Below, in pieces: positions 9,133 through 19,666 of a DNA stretch of 64,000 nucleotides. The notes below the pieces were generated by a model. That model had not been told where the DNA came from. It saw nothing but the letters and a program-made list of their open reading frames with translations, and made no database searches. Location: assembly GCA_014377705.1 (NCBI GenBank), contig JACMPC010000135.1:1-64000 (forward strand), given 5' to 3'. Position numbers and translations under genes: made by a program. Numbering within the stretch: the stretch's first letter is position 1; each line of letters starts with the position of its first letter. Origin of the DNA: Dermatophilaceae bacterium (GTDB lineage Bacteria; Actinomycetota; Actinomycetes; Actinomycetales; Dermatophilaceae).

Positions 9133-10400
9133 TAGCCGGCCTCTCCCTTTCGATAGGGCTGGCCGTCGGCAGCCGGCATACGCAGCCGCTGCGAGGACAG
9201 TGCGAGAACCAGCAGGGTGGCGACATACGGCGTCATGCCGGTGAACTCGTCCGACACGGTCTCCGAGACGAAGAACCAGCCGGCCACGATGGCGCCTGCG
9301 GCAATAGCCACCGCGCCCTGGATCAGCCTCTGTCTGCGCAGGATCTGCCACAGGCCGATAGCGACCACGAGGACGGCAAGCAGCAGCAGCAGGGCATGGA
9401 CCGTGCTGCCTCCACCGCGCAGCTGAACGGCATCGGTGTAGCCGAACAGGGCCGCACCACCGACCAGGCCACCGGGACGCCAGTTGCCGAAGATCATGGC
9501 CGCCAGGCCGATGAAGCCGCGCCCGCCGGTCTGTCCGTCGCGATAGATGTTGGCGGCGACGAGCGCGAGGTACCCACCGCCGAGTCCGGCCATCGCCCCG
9601 GAGACCAGCACGGCGATGAACTTGTACCTGTACACGTTGACCCCCAGCGTCTCTGCGGCCACAGGGCTCTCACCGCAGGAGCGCAGCCGCAGCCCGAAGG
9701 TCGTGCGCCACAGCACCCACCAGGTCATGAACACCAGCGCCAGGGCGATCAGCGTCAGGATCGACAGGTTCGTCACGAAGGCACCCAGGATGGAGGCCAG
9801 GTCGGAGACGAAGAAGATCTGCTTTTTCTCGAGGGTCGCCAACCCCGGGGAGATACCAGGGATGCTGATGGTGGGCAGCTCACCCAGAGGGGGCGACTGG
9901 GTCGGCCCGCCGCCAGGGGTTCCGGTGAAGGTCCGGGCTGCGAGGTACTTTGCCGCGCCCAGACCGATGATGTTGATCGCCACCCCGGAGACGATGTGGT
10001 CGACGCCGAAGACAACCGTTGCCACCGCGTGGATCGCACCGCCGATCATCCCGCAGAACATGGCGCCGAGCAGGCCGGCCCAGGGGCCGTAGTGGAAGCC
10101 GAAGAACCCGGCACCCCAGGTGCCCAGGATCATCATGCCCTCGAGACCGATGTTGACGACGCCTGCCCGCTCGCTCCACAGACCGCCCAGGCCGGCCAGC
10201 CCGATGGGCACCGCCAGCCCGATGGCTGCCGCCAGGGCCCCTGATGAGGCGAGGTCCTTCGCCCCGGTCACGACGCGCAGTACCGCGATGATCAAGACCG
10301 CGAAGAACACCATGATGGCGATCTGTGCCGGGCTCAGGCGCGGCCTCCGCACGACGCCGGTGATGACCTGGGCACCGGCCTTCAGACCCGCGGTGCTCAT
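9132..10400 (-). CDS. ABC transporter permease, nucleoside (BMP) type
   Basis: A 422-residue inner-membrane protein with about ten hydrophobic segments, of the branched-chain/ribose-like permease superfamily. The block LGGLWSERAGVVNIGLEGMM is typical of the second permease of BMP-family (NupQ/YufQ-like) nucleoside transporters. The segment CGESPVAAETLGVNVYRYKF matches the conserved cytoplasmic loop. The gene overlaps the upstream permease by 4 bp and the downstream cdd by 1 bp. It would form a heterodimeric channel with the neighbouring permease. Nucleoside specificity is inferred from family and operon. Confidence 0.9.
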   Translation of the reverse strand: MSTAGLKAGAQVITGVVRRPRLSPAQIAIMVFFAVLIIAVLRVVTGAKDLASSGALAAAIGLAVPIGLAGLGGLWSERAGVVNIGLEGMMILGTWGAGFFGFHYGPWAGLLGAMFCGMIGGAIHAVATVVFGVDHIVSGVAINIIGLGAAKYLAARTFTGTPGGGPTQSPPLGELPTISIPGISPGLATLEKKQIFFVSDLASILGAFVTNLSILTLIALALVFMTWWVLWRTTFGLRLRSCGESPVAAETLGVNVYRYKFIAVLVSGAMAGLGGGYLALVAANIYRDGQTGGRGFIGLAAMIFGNWRPGGLVGGAALFGYTDAVQLRGGGSTVHALLLLLAVLVVAIGLWQILRRQRLIQGAVAIAAGAIVAGWFFVSETVSDEFTGMTPYVATLLVLALSSQRLRMPAADGQPYRKGEAG

Positions 10401-11511
10401 ACCGGGGCTCCTTCCGGGAGGTGGTGGCCGGGTTGGTCGGAGGAAAGCTGTCTTGCCACGTTCCGCTGCTCCATCCGCAGGCCGGCGCGCCGCACCACCT
10501 CATAGGCGATGACCACGGCCAGCACGATGACACCCTGGATGATGAAGACAAGCTCCGAGCTCACTCCGGCCGTGATCTGAAGGCCGTTGCCCTGTTGTTC
10601 CAGATAGGACCAGAGCAGTGCGCCGAAGGCGATGCCGACCGGGTGGTTGCGCCCCAGCAGGGCGATGGCGATGCCGGCAAACCCGAGGCCGGGCTGGAAG
10701 GTCGTACCGTAGCTGAAGTCCTGGCCGAACAACAGGGGCATACCGACCAGCCCCGCTGCCGCGCCGGACAGCAACATGGCGGTGAGCACCATGCGCTTGA
10801 CGTTGACACCGCTGGCCACGGCCGCCGTCTCGGAGCGACCGGTAGCGCGCAGGTCATAGCCGAAGCGGGTCTTGTTCAGGACAACCCAGTAGGTGACGCC
10901 AACCAGTATCGCCAGCAGGACGAAGCCGTAGACCTTGTTCGGAGTCCCTGAGATCAAGGCGAATCCGGGCACTCTCGACGAGGGCGGGAGCAGCTTGGTG
11001 TTGGTGACGTTGCTCCCGGTTGTCGAGTCGGCGACCTTGAACAGCATGAAGGACACCAGGCCGGTGGCAATGGCGTTGAGCATGATCGTCGAGATCACCT
11101 CGGAGACGCCGCGGCTGAACTTGAGCCAGCCTGCGATGCCTGCCCACAACGCCCCCACGACCACCGCGATGAGTAGCGACACGAAGATGTTGAGCGGGCC
11201 CGGCAGCCAGCCCTGACCGGCGAAGACCGCCGCGGCGAAGGCGGCGATGCGGTACTGCCCGTCGACCCCGATATTGAAGAGGTTCATCCGGAAACCGATC
11301 GCGACGGCGATCGCGGACAGATAGTAGACCGAGGCGCCGTTGATGATCCCGACGATCAGCCGGGGCCGTGGGGCGGTCAGCAACTGCGTCCACACCGCGA
11401 CCACAGGGTCACCGGCCAGCAACAAGACGATCGAGGTGACCACGAAGGCCACCACCAGAGCAAGGACAGGGGCGGCAAGGGCCAGACCAAGTCTGCGCAG
11501 ACTGGCTTTCA

Positions 11512-11515
<4 letters not shown>
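10397..11515 (-). CDS. ABC transporter permease, nucleoside (BMP) type
   Basis: A 372-residue multi-spanning permease of the NupP/YufP type. It contains AIAVAIGFRMNLFNIGVDGQ, the equivalent of the conserved 'FNIGaEGQ' loop, and the cytoplasmic coupling loop ATGRSETAAVASGVNVKRM. The gene overlaps both its neighbours by 4 bp (ATPase upstream, second permease downstream), so subunit stoichiometry is likely fixed by coupled translation. It pairs with the 422-residue permease to move nucleosides delivered by the BMP lipoprotein. Confidence 0.9.
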
Positions 11516-13026
<1,511 letters not shown>

Positions 13027-13047
13027 GACACTCTGCGCAGAGTCGGT

Positions 13048-13062
13048 GATGTCGCACCTCCT
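13048..13062 (-). promoter_or_regulatory. Strong ribosome binding site placed before an in-frame ATC codon
   Basis: On the minus strand AGGAGG (13062-13057) is followed by six bases and then ATC (13050-13048), in frame with the ABC ATPase. Between this ATC and the first conventional start (GTG 13026) lie eight sense codons. No ATG, GTG or TTG in frame has usable spacing to this Shine-Dalgarno sequence. Confidence 0.5.
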
Positions 13063-13195
13063 GGCACGGGGCCCGGCGATTCGGGCGTGATCATGGAACT
13101 GGGTGGGGAGCGAAAGTGTGGAGATTGAAGCATTCGGACAAAAGGCCCGGATGGCACATTACGCGCCGACCCGGGCCCCGTGTCCACCTGATGAC

Positions 13196-14236
13196 CTACG
13201 GCTTGGCCGGAACCACGATCTTGCCGTCGATGATCTGCTGCTTGTACGCATCCAGCTTGGCCTTGATGTCATCCATCTGACCGCCGGTGGTGCTGTAGCC
13301 AACCCCGTTGGCCTTCAGGTCGTAGATCTTGGTGCCGGCAACGAACTTGCCTTCGGTCAGCGACTTGATGAAGTCGAACGTTGCGACGTCGACCTTCTTG
13401 AGCATCGAGGTGATGACGTAGGGCCTTGCTGCGGGCGGCGCGGTCAGCGCCTGGTCGGAGTCGACCCCGATCGCCATCTTCTTCGCGGCGGTCGCCGCGG
13501 TGAACAGGCCACCGCCGGAGCCACCGGCCGCGGCGTAGATCACGTCGGCCCCTTGCTGGTACATGCCCTCGGCCGCGGTCTTGCCCTTGGCCGGGTCACC
13601 GAAACCTGAGAAGTCCGGCGGCTGGGTGAGGTACTTGACCTGGATCTTGATGGCGGGTTTGACCGCCTTTGCGCCCGCCGTGTAGCCGGCCTCGAACTTC
13701 TTGATGAGGTCGGTGTTGACGCCGCCGATGAAGCCGATGTTGGCCGTCTTGGACTTCAGTGCGGCTGCCGCGCCCACCAGGAACGAGCCCTGCTGCTCGG
13801 CGAAGGTGAGGTTCACTATGTTGGGGCCGGTCGCATCGGTGGAGTCGATGAGAGAGATCTTCGCGTCCGGGTTGGCCGCCGCGACCTTCTTGACCGACGG
13901 CGCGTAGGCGAAACCAACAGCCACGACGTCCTTGTATCCGGCGTCGATGAGCTGCTGGAGACGCTCCTCGCGGGCTGACTCGGGCTCACCATTGACCGCG
14001 GTGGCCTCCTTGGTCTCCACACCGAGGTCCTTCTTGGCCTTGTCGAGACCGGCAGCGGCGGCGTCGTTGAACGACTGGTCCCCACGTCCGCCAACGTCAT
14101 AGGCCATACCGATCTTCAGTGCCTTAGCAGAGCTGCTGGCGCCACCGGCACCTGGCGTGCTCTCCGTGCTGCTGCCGCAACCAGCCAGTGCCAGCGCGGC
14201 GACCGACATCGCGGCCGCAACTCTCATCCGACGCAC
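13196..14236 (-). CDS. BMP-family nucleoside-binding lipoprotein
   Basis: A 346-residue secreted solute-binding protein. The N-terminus is a lipoprotein signal with lipobox LAGC (Cys20), and the mature protein begins with a Ser/Gly-rich linker. The body has the BMP-family landmarks GMAYDVGGRGDQSFND, AVGFAYAPSV and QGADVIYAAAGGSGGG. Such proteins bind nucleosides at the outer face of the membrane. The start is GTG 14236 behind AAGGAG with 6-base spacing. It is the first gene of the operon, 169 bp ahead of the ATPase. The larger gap than elsewhere in the operon may allow extra expression of the binding protein. Confidence 0.93.
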   Translation of the reverse strand: MRRMRVAAAMSVAALALAGCGSSTESTPGAGGASSSAKALKIGMAYDVGGRGDQSFNDAAAAGLDKAKKDLGVETKEATAVNGEPESAREERLQQLIDAGYKDVVAVGFAYAPSVKKVAAANPDAKISLIDSTDATGPNIVNLTFAEQQGSFLVGAAAALKSKTANIGFIGGVNTDLIKKFEAGYTAGAKAVKPAIKIQVKYLTQPPDFSGFGDPAKGKTAAEGMYQQGADVIYAAAGGSGGGLFTAATAAKKMAIGVDSDQALTAPPAARPYVITSMLKKVDVATFDFIKSLTEGKFVAGTKIYDLKANGVGYSTTGGQMDDIKAKLDAYKQQIIDGKIVVPAKP

Positions 14237-14339
14237 AAGAAACTCCTTCTGTGAATGGACCCATGAACACGAACTGACCGCGACTCTACCTGCCCCTCAT
14301 CGCCCCAGCCCGTCGGGTTACCGAGCAGTATCCGTACTG

Positions 14340-15572
14340 TTATGTGGCACCGCTTCGCCCGTCTGAACGGGGTGTCAGGGCAGCGCCGGCCAACAGCCTC
14401 GCGCCCATCGCCACCGCGCGCTCATCCACGACCAGATCACCCTGGTGCAGGTCGTGGGTCGCGCCGCCGGGGGTCCGCGTCCCCAACCGTGCCATCGCCC
14501 CTCGCAGCGCCTCCACCTCGAGGTACCAGGCAAAATCCTCACCGCCAAGGGACTGTGCGGTCGGCGTCGGTGCCTGCGGTCCCAGCATCAGCCCCGCAGC
14601 GGTGCGCAACCTCGCCACCGAGTCCGGGTCGTTCACCACCGGCGGCGCCCCCTGCACATGGTTGAGGGTGTAAGACACGCCGTACGGGCGGATCACCGCC
14701 TCGACGACCTCCTCGAGCAATGGCCCGATCTCCCGCCAGACCTGTGCGTCCAGCATCCGCAGGGTCCCGTTGACGGTGCCGAAAGAGGGAATGACGTTCT
14801 CGGCGCTGCCGGAGTGGACGGTCCCCCACACCAGGGCCACGCCGGCCCGGGGGTCAACCCTGCGCGAGAGGACCGCCGGGACGTCGGTGACCACCTTGCC
14901 CAGCGCGTAGATGAGATCCTGGGTCAGGTGCGGGCGTGACGTGTGACCGCCGCGCCCCGCCAAGGTGATGGTGACGCTGTCGGTGGCCGCTGTCAGCGGG
15001 CCGTCACGCAGCCCCACCCGACCCACGTCGAGCGACGGGTCGCAGTGAAGGCTGTAGATGGAGTCGACTCCCTCGATGCCGCCCTGGGCGATCACCCCCA
15101 GGGAACCCCCTGGCGTGACCTCCTCGGCCGGCTGGAAGATCAGTCGAACGCCAAGCCCCTGTGCGGCCAGGAGGTCAGCGTGCTCGTGCAACGCCAGCCC
15201 GGCCCCGAGAACAGCCGCAACGTGCACGTCATGGCCACACCCGTGGCAGACCCCCTCATACTTCGAGGCGAACGGCAGTCCCGTCCGCTCGGCCAGCGGC
15301 AGCGCGTCCAGGTCCGCTCGCAGTGCCACCCGGTATGCCGGGTTGACCGGCCCGATATCCGCGACCAGTCCGGTGCCGTCGAGCAGGCGCACCCGGACCC
15401 CGGCGGCGATCAGCCTGGCTGCTACCCGGCTGGTCGTACGGCTCTCGGCATGCGACAGCTCCGGGTGGGCATGGAGGTCGCGGCGAAACGCCACGATCTC
15501 GTCCTCCAGCGCGGCAACCGTCTGACTCAGGCCCAGCAGGCCGGGAACCTCAGAAGGCGTCATTGGGGACAT
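14340..15572 (-). CDS. M20-family amidohydrolase (aminoacylase/hippurate-hydrolase-like)
   Basis: A ~410-residue zinc or manganese peptidase-like hydrolase. The motifs are [13 protein letters not shown] near the start, the metal-binding [11 protein letters not shown], and [11 protein letters not shown] with the catalytic glutamates. This pattern matches the M20D subfamily, which removes acyl groups from amino acids. The start MSPMTPSEV (15572) is chosen over longer forms. The first codons overlap the 3' end of the mutase gene by about 23 bp, so the two are probably cotranscribed. The physiological substrate cannot be told from sequence. Confidence 0.87.
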   Translation of the reverse strand: MSPMTPSEVPGLLGLSQTVAALEDEIVAFRRDLHAHPELSHAESRTTSRVAARLIAAGVRVRLLDGTGLVADIGPVNPAYRVALRADLDALPLAERTGLPFASKYEGVCHGCGHDVHVAAVLGAGLALHEHADLLAAQGLGVRLIFQPAEEVTPGGSLGVIAQGGIEGVDSIYSLHCDPSLDVGRVGLRDGPLTAATDSVTITLAGRGGHTSRPHLTQDLIYALGKVVTDVPAVLSRRVDPRAGVALVWGTVHSGSAENVIPSFGTVNGTLRMLDAQVWREIGPLLEEVVEAVIRPYGVSYTLNHVQGAPPVVNDPDSVARLRTAAGLMLGPQAPTPTAQSLGGEDFAWYLEVEALRGAMARLGTRTPGGATHDLHQGDLVVDERAVAMGARLLAGAALTPRSDGRSGAT

Positions 15573-17142
15573 ACGTGCCCCAGACATCCCGGAGCGCATG
15601 GGCGACCTCGCCACCGGTGGCGCGAGCAGCCAGGGCCTCCTTCATGGGGTGCAGGAGGTTGTCTGTGGTTCCCGCGGTGCTACGCACGGAGTCCAGCGCT
15701 CGCGATACGGCGTCGCTGTCGCGCTCCTTGCGCAGCGCTGCCAGGCGCTCGCACTGGTCGGCCTCGATCCGGGGGTCGACGTGAAGAGTCTCAAAGGGCT
15801 CCTCCTGGTCGAGGGTGTACTTGTTCAGGCCGACCACGGTGCGTTCTTTGTGGTCGATCTCCAGGGCGATGCGGTAGGCCGAGCGCTCGATCTCGGCCTT
15901 CTGGAAGCCCTGCTCGATGGCGGCCACGGCGCCACCCTTGTCCTCGACCGCCTCCATCAGCGCCAGCGCCGCAGTCTCCACGTCATCGGTCATGGACTCC
16001 ATGACATAGGAACCGGCGAACGGGTCGACCGTCTTGCAGACGTCCGTCTCAAAGGCAATGACCTGCTGGGTGCGCAGGGCGAGCCGTGCGGCCTTCTGGC
16101 TGGGAAGCGCGAGGGCCTCGTCGAAGGAGTTGGTGTGCAGCGACTGGGTGCCACCCAGGACCGCGCCCAGGCCCTGAAGCGCGACGCGCACCATGTTGAC
16201 CTCCGGCTGCTGGGCGGTCAGCTGCACCCCGGCGGTCTGGGTGTGGAAGCGCAGCATCTGGGACTTGGGGTTCTTGGCGCCGAACTCGTCCTTCATGATG
16301 TGCGCCCAGATGCGGCGGGCTGCACGGAACTTGGCGACCTCCTCGAGCAGGGTCGTGCGGGCCACGAAGAAGAAGGAGAGGCGGGGGGCGAAGTCATCGA
16401 TGTCCAGGCCCGCGGCCAGTGCGGTGCGGACGTACTCCTTGGCGTTCGCCAGGGTGAAGGCGATCTCCTGCGCAGGCGTGGCACCGGCCTCTGCCATGTG
16501 GTAGCCCGAGATGGAGATGGTGTTCCAGCGTGGCATCTCCTCGTGACAGTAGGAGAAGATGTCGCTGATCAGGCGCAGCGACTCCTTCGGCGGGTAGATG
16601 TACGTGCCACGGGCGATGTACTCCTTGAGCACGTCATTCTGGATAGTGCCGGTGAGCTGCTTGCCGGCCACGCCCTGCTCGGCCGCGGTCAGCTGGTACA
16701 TCAGCAAGAGAGTGGCGGCCGGTGCGTTGATCGTCATCGACGTGCTGACCTTGTCCAGCGGCAGCCCGTTGAACAGGGTGCGCATGTCATCCAGGGAGTC
16801 GATCGCCACGCCGACCTTGCCCACCTCGCCGCTGGCAATCGACTCGTCCGAGTCATAACCCATCTGGGTGGGCAGGTCGAAAGCCACCGAGAGGCCACCG
16901 GTGCCGGCCTTGACCAGCTGGTGGTAACGCTCGTTGGACTCCTTGGCGTTGCCGAACCCGGCGTACTGACGCATCGTCCACGGCCTGCCCGTGTACATCG
17001 TCGGGTACACCCCGCGGGTGAACGGGTACTTGCCCGGAGACCCGAGGCGCTCGGCGGCGTCGAAACCGTCAAGGGCCGACTCCTGGTAGACCTGGGCAAT
17101 AGGTAGGTCGGACTCACTAAGGGCAACGGGGGTTTCAGCCAT
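15550..17142 (-). CDS. Methylmalonyl-CoA mutase large (catalytic) subunit, two-subunit type
   Basis: A 530-residue acyl-CoA mutase catalytic domain without its own B12-binding domain. It interconverts a branched acyl-CoA and its straight-chain isomer by radical chemistry. The substrate-choosing positions are Tyr60 (RQYAGF) and Arg178 ([11 protein letters not shown]), 118 residues apart. This is the same spacing and identity as Tyr89/Arg207 of methylmalonyl-CoA mutase; isobutyryl-CoA mutase has Phe/Gln there. The catalytic His lies in [10 protein letters not shown]. The separate B12-binding subunit is probably the 133-residue gene at 38271-38672. The start at 17142 leaves better spacing to GGTAG than the ATG at 17151. 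The downstream amidohydrolase overlaps it. Confidence 0.88.
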   Translation of the reverse strand: MAETPVALSESDLPIAQVYQESALDGFDAAERLGSPGKYPFTRGVYPTMYTGRPWTMRQYAGFGNAKESNERYHQLVKAGTGGLSVAFDLPTQMGYDSDESIASGEVGKVGVAIDSLDDMRTLFNGLPLDKVSTSMTINAPAATLLLMYQLTAAEQGVAGKQLTGTIQNDVLKEYIARGTYIYPPKESLRLISDIFSYCHEEMPRWNTISISGYHMAEAGATPAQEIAFTLANAKEYVRTALAAGLDIDDFAPRLSFFFVARTTLLEEVAKFRAARRIWAHIMKDEFGAKNPKSQMLRFHTQTAGVQLTAQQPEVNMVRVALQGLGAVLGGTQSLHTNSFDEALALPSQKAARLALRTQQVIAFETDVCKTVDPFAGSYVMESMTDDVETAALALMEAVEDKGGAVAAIEQGFQKAEIERSAYRIALEIDHKERTVVGLNKYTLDQEEPFETLHVDPRIEADQCERLAALRKERDSDAVSRALDSVRSTAGTTDNLLHPMKEALAARATGGEVAHALRDVWGTYVPNDAF

Positions 17143-17226
17143 GACTGTCATTCTACCGACCGCCTCAGCCCGCCGGTCAGGGGCTAGGCCACGCCCTCAC
17201 GACCGTCGGGACCGGAAGCCCCGAGG

Positions 17227-18351
17227 TCAGGTCAGGCCGGCGCGTCCGGTTGCCTTGAGCAGGTCGACCAGAGCCTTGACGTCCTGGGCATGCGCGCGCG
17301 TGGTCACCAGCACGGCATCGGGGGTGTCGACCACGACGATGTCCTCCAGACCGAGCACGGCGACCGTTCGGCCAGAGCCCGGCACAACCACACCCGTCGC
17401 ATCCTTGGCCAGCACCAGGTCGGCCTCCCCCAGGATCTTGAGCCCGGGGGCGGCTGCGACATCTGGTAGCAGCGAGCCGAGTGAGGCGAAGTCGCCGACG
17501 TCATCCCAGGTGAAGCGCCCCGGCACCACCGCCACGCGGCCGGCAGCCGCGGCAGGTTCCGCCACTGCGTGGTCAATGGCGATCACCTTCAGCCCCGGCC
17601 ACAGCTCGGCCAGGCGGGCCGGTTCCGCCGCGATAGACCGCAGTCCGGCCGCCAACTCGGGGTGAAAACTGGCCAGCAGATCGAGCAGGACCGTGGCCCC
17701 CATGACGAACATCCCTGCGTTCCAGTGGTATTCGCCCGTCTCCAGGAACCCTCGCGCCGTCGCCTCGTCAGGCTTCTCCACAAACGTCCGGACCTGCCGG
17801 CCGTGCGGCGCGCCCGCGATCGACAGCGGGTCGCCGACCCGAATGTAGCCGAATCCCGTTGCGGGGTAGGTCGGTTCGATGCCAATAGTCACGACGTAGC
17901 CCTCGCGCGCGACCGCGACCGCCTCCCGGACACGGTCGACGAACACCTCCGGCTCGCCGATGACATGGTCAGCCGCGAAGGAGCCGATGATGGCATCGGG
18001 ATCGCGCCGTTCGAGAATCGCCGCCGCAAGCCCGATCGCCGCCATCGAGCCGCGGGGCGAGGGCTCTGCCAGGAGGTTGGCCGGGGCCAGCCCGGGGAGC
18101 TGAACCCGCACCGCGGCCTCGTGCAGCACCCCTGTCACGACCAAGATGTGGTCGCCGCACAGAGGCTCCAGCCGGTGCCAGGTCGACTGCAGCAGTGAGC
18201 TCCCGGCGCCCGTCATGTCGTGCAGGAACTTAGGCGACGACGACCGCGAGAAGGGCCACAGCCGGGTCCCCGCACCTCCCGCAGGAATCACCGCCCACAG
18301 CCCGTCAACACCGCCCGTCACCTGTGTCGTACCGTCCGGGATCTCACTCAT
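17227..18351 (-). CDS. Mannose-1-phosphate guanylyltransferase
   Basis: A 374-residue nucleotidyltransferase that makes GDP-mannose from GTP and mannose-1-phosphate. The N-terminus contains VIPAGGAGTRLWPFSRSSSP followed by the catalytic Lys (PKFLH). Further landmarks are FAADHVIGE, VTIGIEPTYPATGFGYI and FVEKPDEATA, ending with WDDVGDFASL. The C-terminal phosphomannose-isomerase domain found in longer ManC proteins is absent, as in most actinobacterial enzymes. It stands alone, ending 85 bp before the mutase start. GDP-mannose would feed mannosylated lipids and glycans of the envelope. Confidence 0.9.
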   Translation of the reverse strand: MSEIPDGTTQVTGGVDGLWAVIPAGGAGTRLWPFSRSSSPKFLHDMTGAGSSLLQSTWHRLEPLCGDHILVVTGVLHEAAVRVQLPGLAPANLLAEPSPRGSMAAIGLAAAILERRDPDAIIGSFAADHVIGEPEVFVDRVREAVAVAREGYVVTIGIEPTYPATGFGYIRVGDPLSIAGAPHGRQVRTFVEKPDEATARGFLETGEYHWNAGMFVMGATVLLDLLASFHPELAAGLRSIAAEPARLAELWPGLKVIAIDHAVAEPAAAAGRVAVVPGRFTWDDVGDFASLGSLLPDVAAAPGLKILGEADLVLAKDATGVVVPGSGRTVAVLGLEDIVVVDTPDAVLVTTRAHAQDVKALVDLLKATGRAGLT

Positions 18352-18518
18352 AGTGCTGGCGACCCTCCCGTTTCAGCGCTTCTGGCCATGTCGCAGACCG
18401 TACAGGCCCTGGAGGCGCCAGCGCCGGGCACCACGCACCCGCCATCCCGGGTCGACCCTGAGGGGTCCCTGAGCGGTCCCTGAGCGGTCACCTCGATCGG
18501 CTAAGATCCTGTGCTCAG

Positions 18519-19655
18519 ATGACATCCTTTCGGTTTGCTGTCCGCGCCCTCGCGCTGAGCCTCGCGCTCCCCGCCACGGGCGCACTCTGCGTGGTGGGTC
18601 CCACCTCCGCCGCAGTTGCGGTCGGCAACCCCATCGGAGGCCGTCAGCTGGCCGCCCGAGGGGTGATCGTGAACCTTACGCCGAGGGTTCCGCCCCCGCC
18701 CGCCATGCCCGCCGCCTCGTTCCTGGTCGCCGACATGGACACCGGGAAGATCCTGGTCGCCAGGGCGCCGCACGAGCGCCACCTGCCGGCCAGCACGCTC
18801 AAGACCCTCACCGCACTGACCCTCATCCCGCTGCTGGACCCGGACAAGTTGATCATGGTGAAACCACAGGACGTGCGCGCCCAGGGCACCCGGGTCGGGA
18901 TCATGTCCGGCACGGCATACAGCGTGGACACCCTCCTGCAGGGGATGTTGATCACCTCCGGCAACGACGCCGCCTACGCCCTGGCCCGCGGGAACGACAG
19001 CCTGGCCGTGACCCTGGCCCAGATGAACGTCACCGCCGCCGGCCTCAACGCCATGGACACCGTGGCCAAGGACCCCAGCGGTCTGGACAAAGCCGGTCAG
19101 AGCAGCAGCGCGTACGACCTGGCGCTGATCGGCCGTGCGGGGATGAAACTACCCAGCTTCCGGCGCATGGTGAGCACCAAGAACGCGACCTTGCCCAACG
19201 GCATGACCGCCGATGGCAAACGGAAGCCCGGCTTGAAGATCAGCAACCACAACAAGCTGCTCTTCAACTATGCGGGCGCAATAGGAATCAAGAACGGCTA
19301 CACGGTCGCCGCCAAGTTCACCTACATCGAGGCGGCCACCCGAGGTGGCAAGACTTACCTGGTGACCGAGATGTCCAGCGCCCAGGCCGGGTGGCGCCCG
19401 ACCGCGGCCATGATGGACTGGGCGTTCGCCCACGGCGCCTCCGTCGCCCCGATCGGCGACCTGGTCGCGCCAGGCAAAGCGGTCCCGCCGAAGCCAAGAC
19501 CCGTGCCGGCCCCTGCCGCCATCCAGGCCCAGACGTCAGCCCAGCTCCCGCTCGAACCGGCACTGCCGTTCTGGGTCGGCGTGGCGGGTGTGGTCGGCTT
19601 GCTGGCCCTGGTCCGCGCTCGATCCCGACGTAGCATCGCCCGCAGACGCCGCTGA
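18519..19655 (+). CDS. D-alanyl-D-alanine carboxypeptidase (S11 family)
   Basis: A 378-residue exported penicillin-binding enzyme that trims the terminal D-Ala of peptidoglycan stem peptides. A signal peptide spans about residues 1-35. The active-site motifs are Ser92-T-L-Lys95, Ser147-Gly-Asn149, and KNG at 258-260 in place of the more usual KTG. A C-terminal membrane helix (about 348-366) with an Arg-rich tail anchors it. It runs convergent to the YihY gene, the two stop codons being separated by only a few bases inside a palindrome. The first ATG is used; no clear ribosome site precedes it. Confidence 0.92.
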   Translation: MTSFRFAVRALALSLALPATGALCVVGPTSAAVAVGNPIGGRQLAARGVIVNLTPRVPPPPAMPAASFLVADMDTGKILVARAPHERHLPASTLKTLTALTLIPLLDPDKLIMVKPQDVRAQGTRVGIMSGTAYSVDTLLQGMLITSGNDAAYALARGNDSLAVTLAQMNVTAAGLNAMDTVAKDPSGLDKAGQSSSAYDLALIGRAGMKLPSFRRMVSTKNATLPNGMTADGKRKPGLKISNHNKLLFNYAGAIGIKNGYTVAAKFTYIEAATRGGKTYLVTEMSSAQAGWRPTAAMMDWAFAHGASVAPIGDLVAPGKAVPPKPRPVPAPAAIQAQTSAQLPLEPALPFWVGVAGVVGLLALVRARSRRSIARRRR

Positions 19656-19666
19656 GCCGGCTCAGC
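19651..19666. terminator. 16-bp perfect palindrome spanning both stop codons
   Basis: GCTGAGCCGGCTCAGC is a perfect 16-bp palindrome. It contains the TGA of the carboxypeptidase on the plus strand and the TGA of the YihY gene on the minus strand. As RNA it has no loop in its perfect form, so a hairpin would need to open a few central pairs. It may act as a compact bidirectional terminator. Confidence 0.4.

Noticed and set aside
14326-14339. Inverted repeat CAGTA-TCCG-TACTG after the amidohydrolase stop
   Set aside because: The stem is only 5 bp. It may be a weak terminator or an operator for the transporter operon, but the support is too thin to list as a feature.
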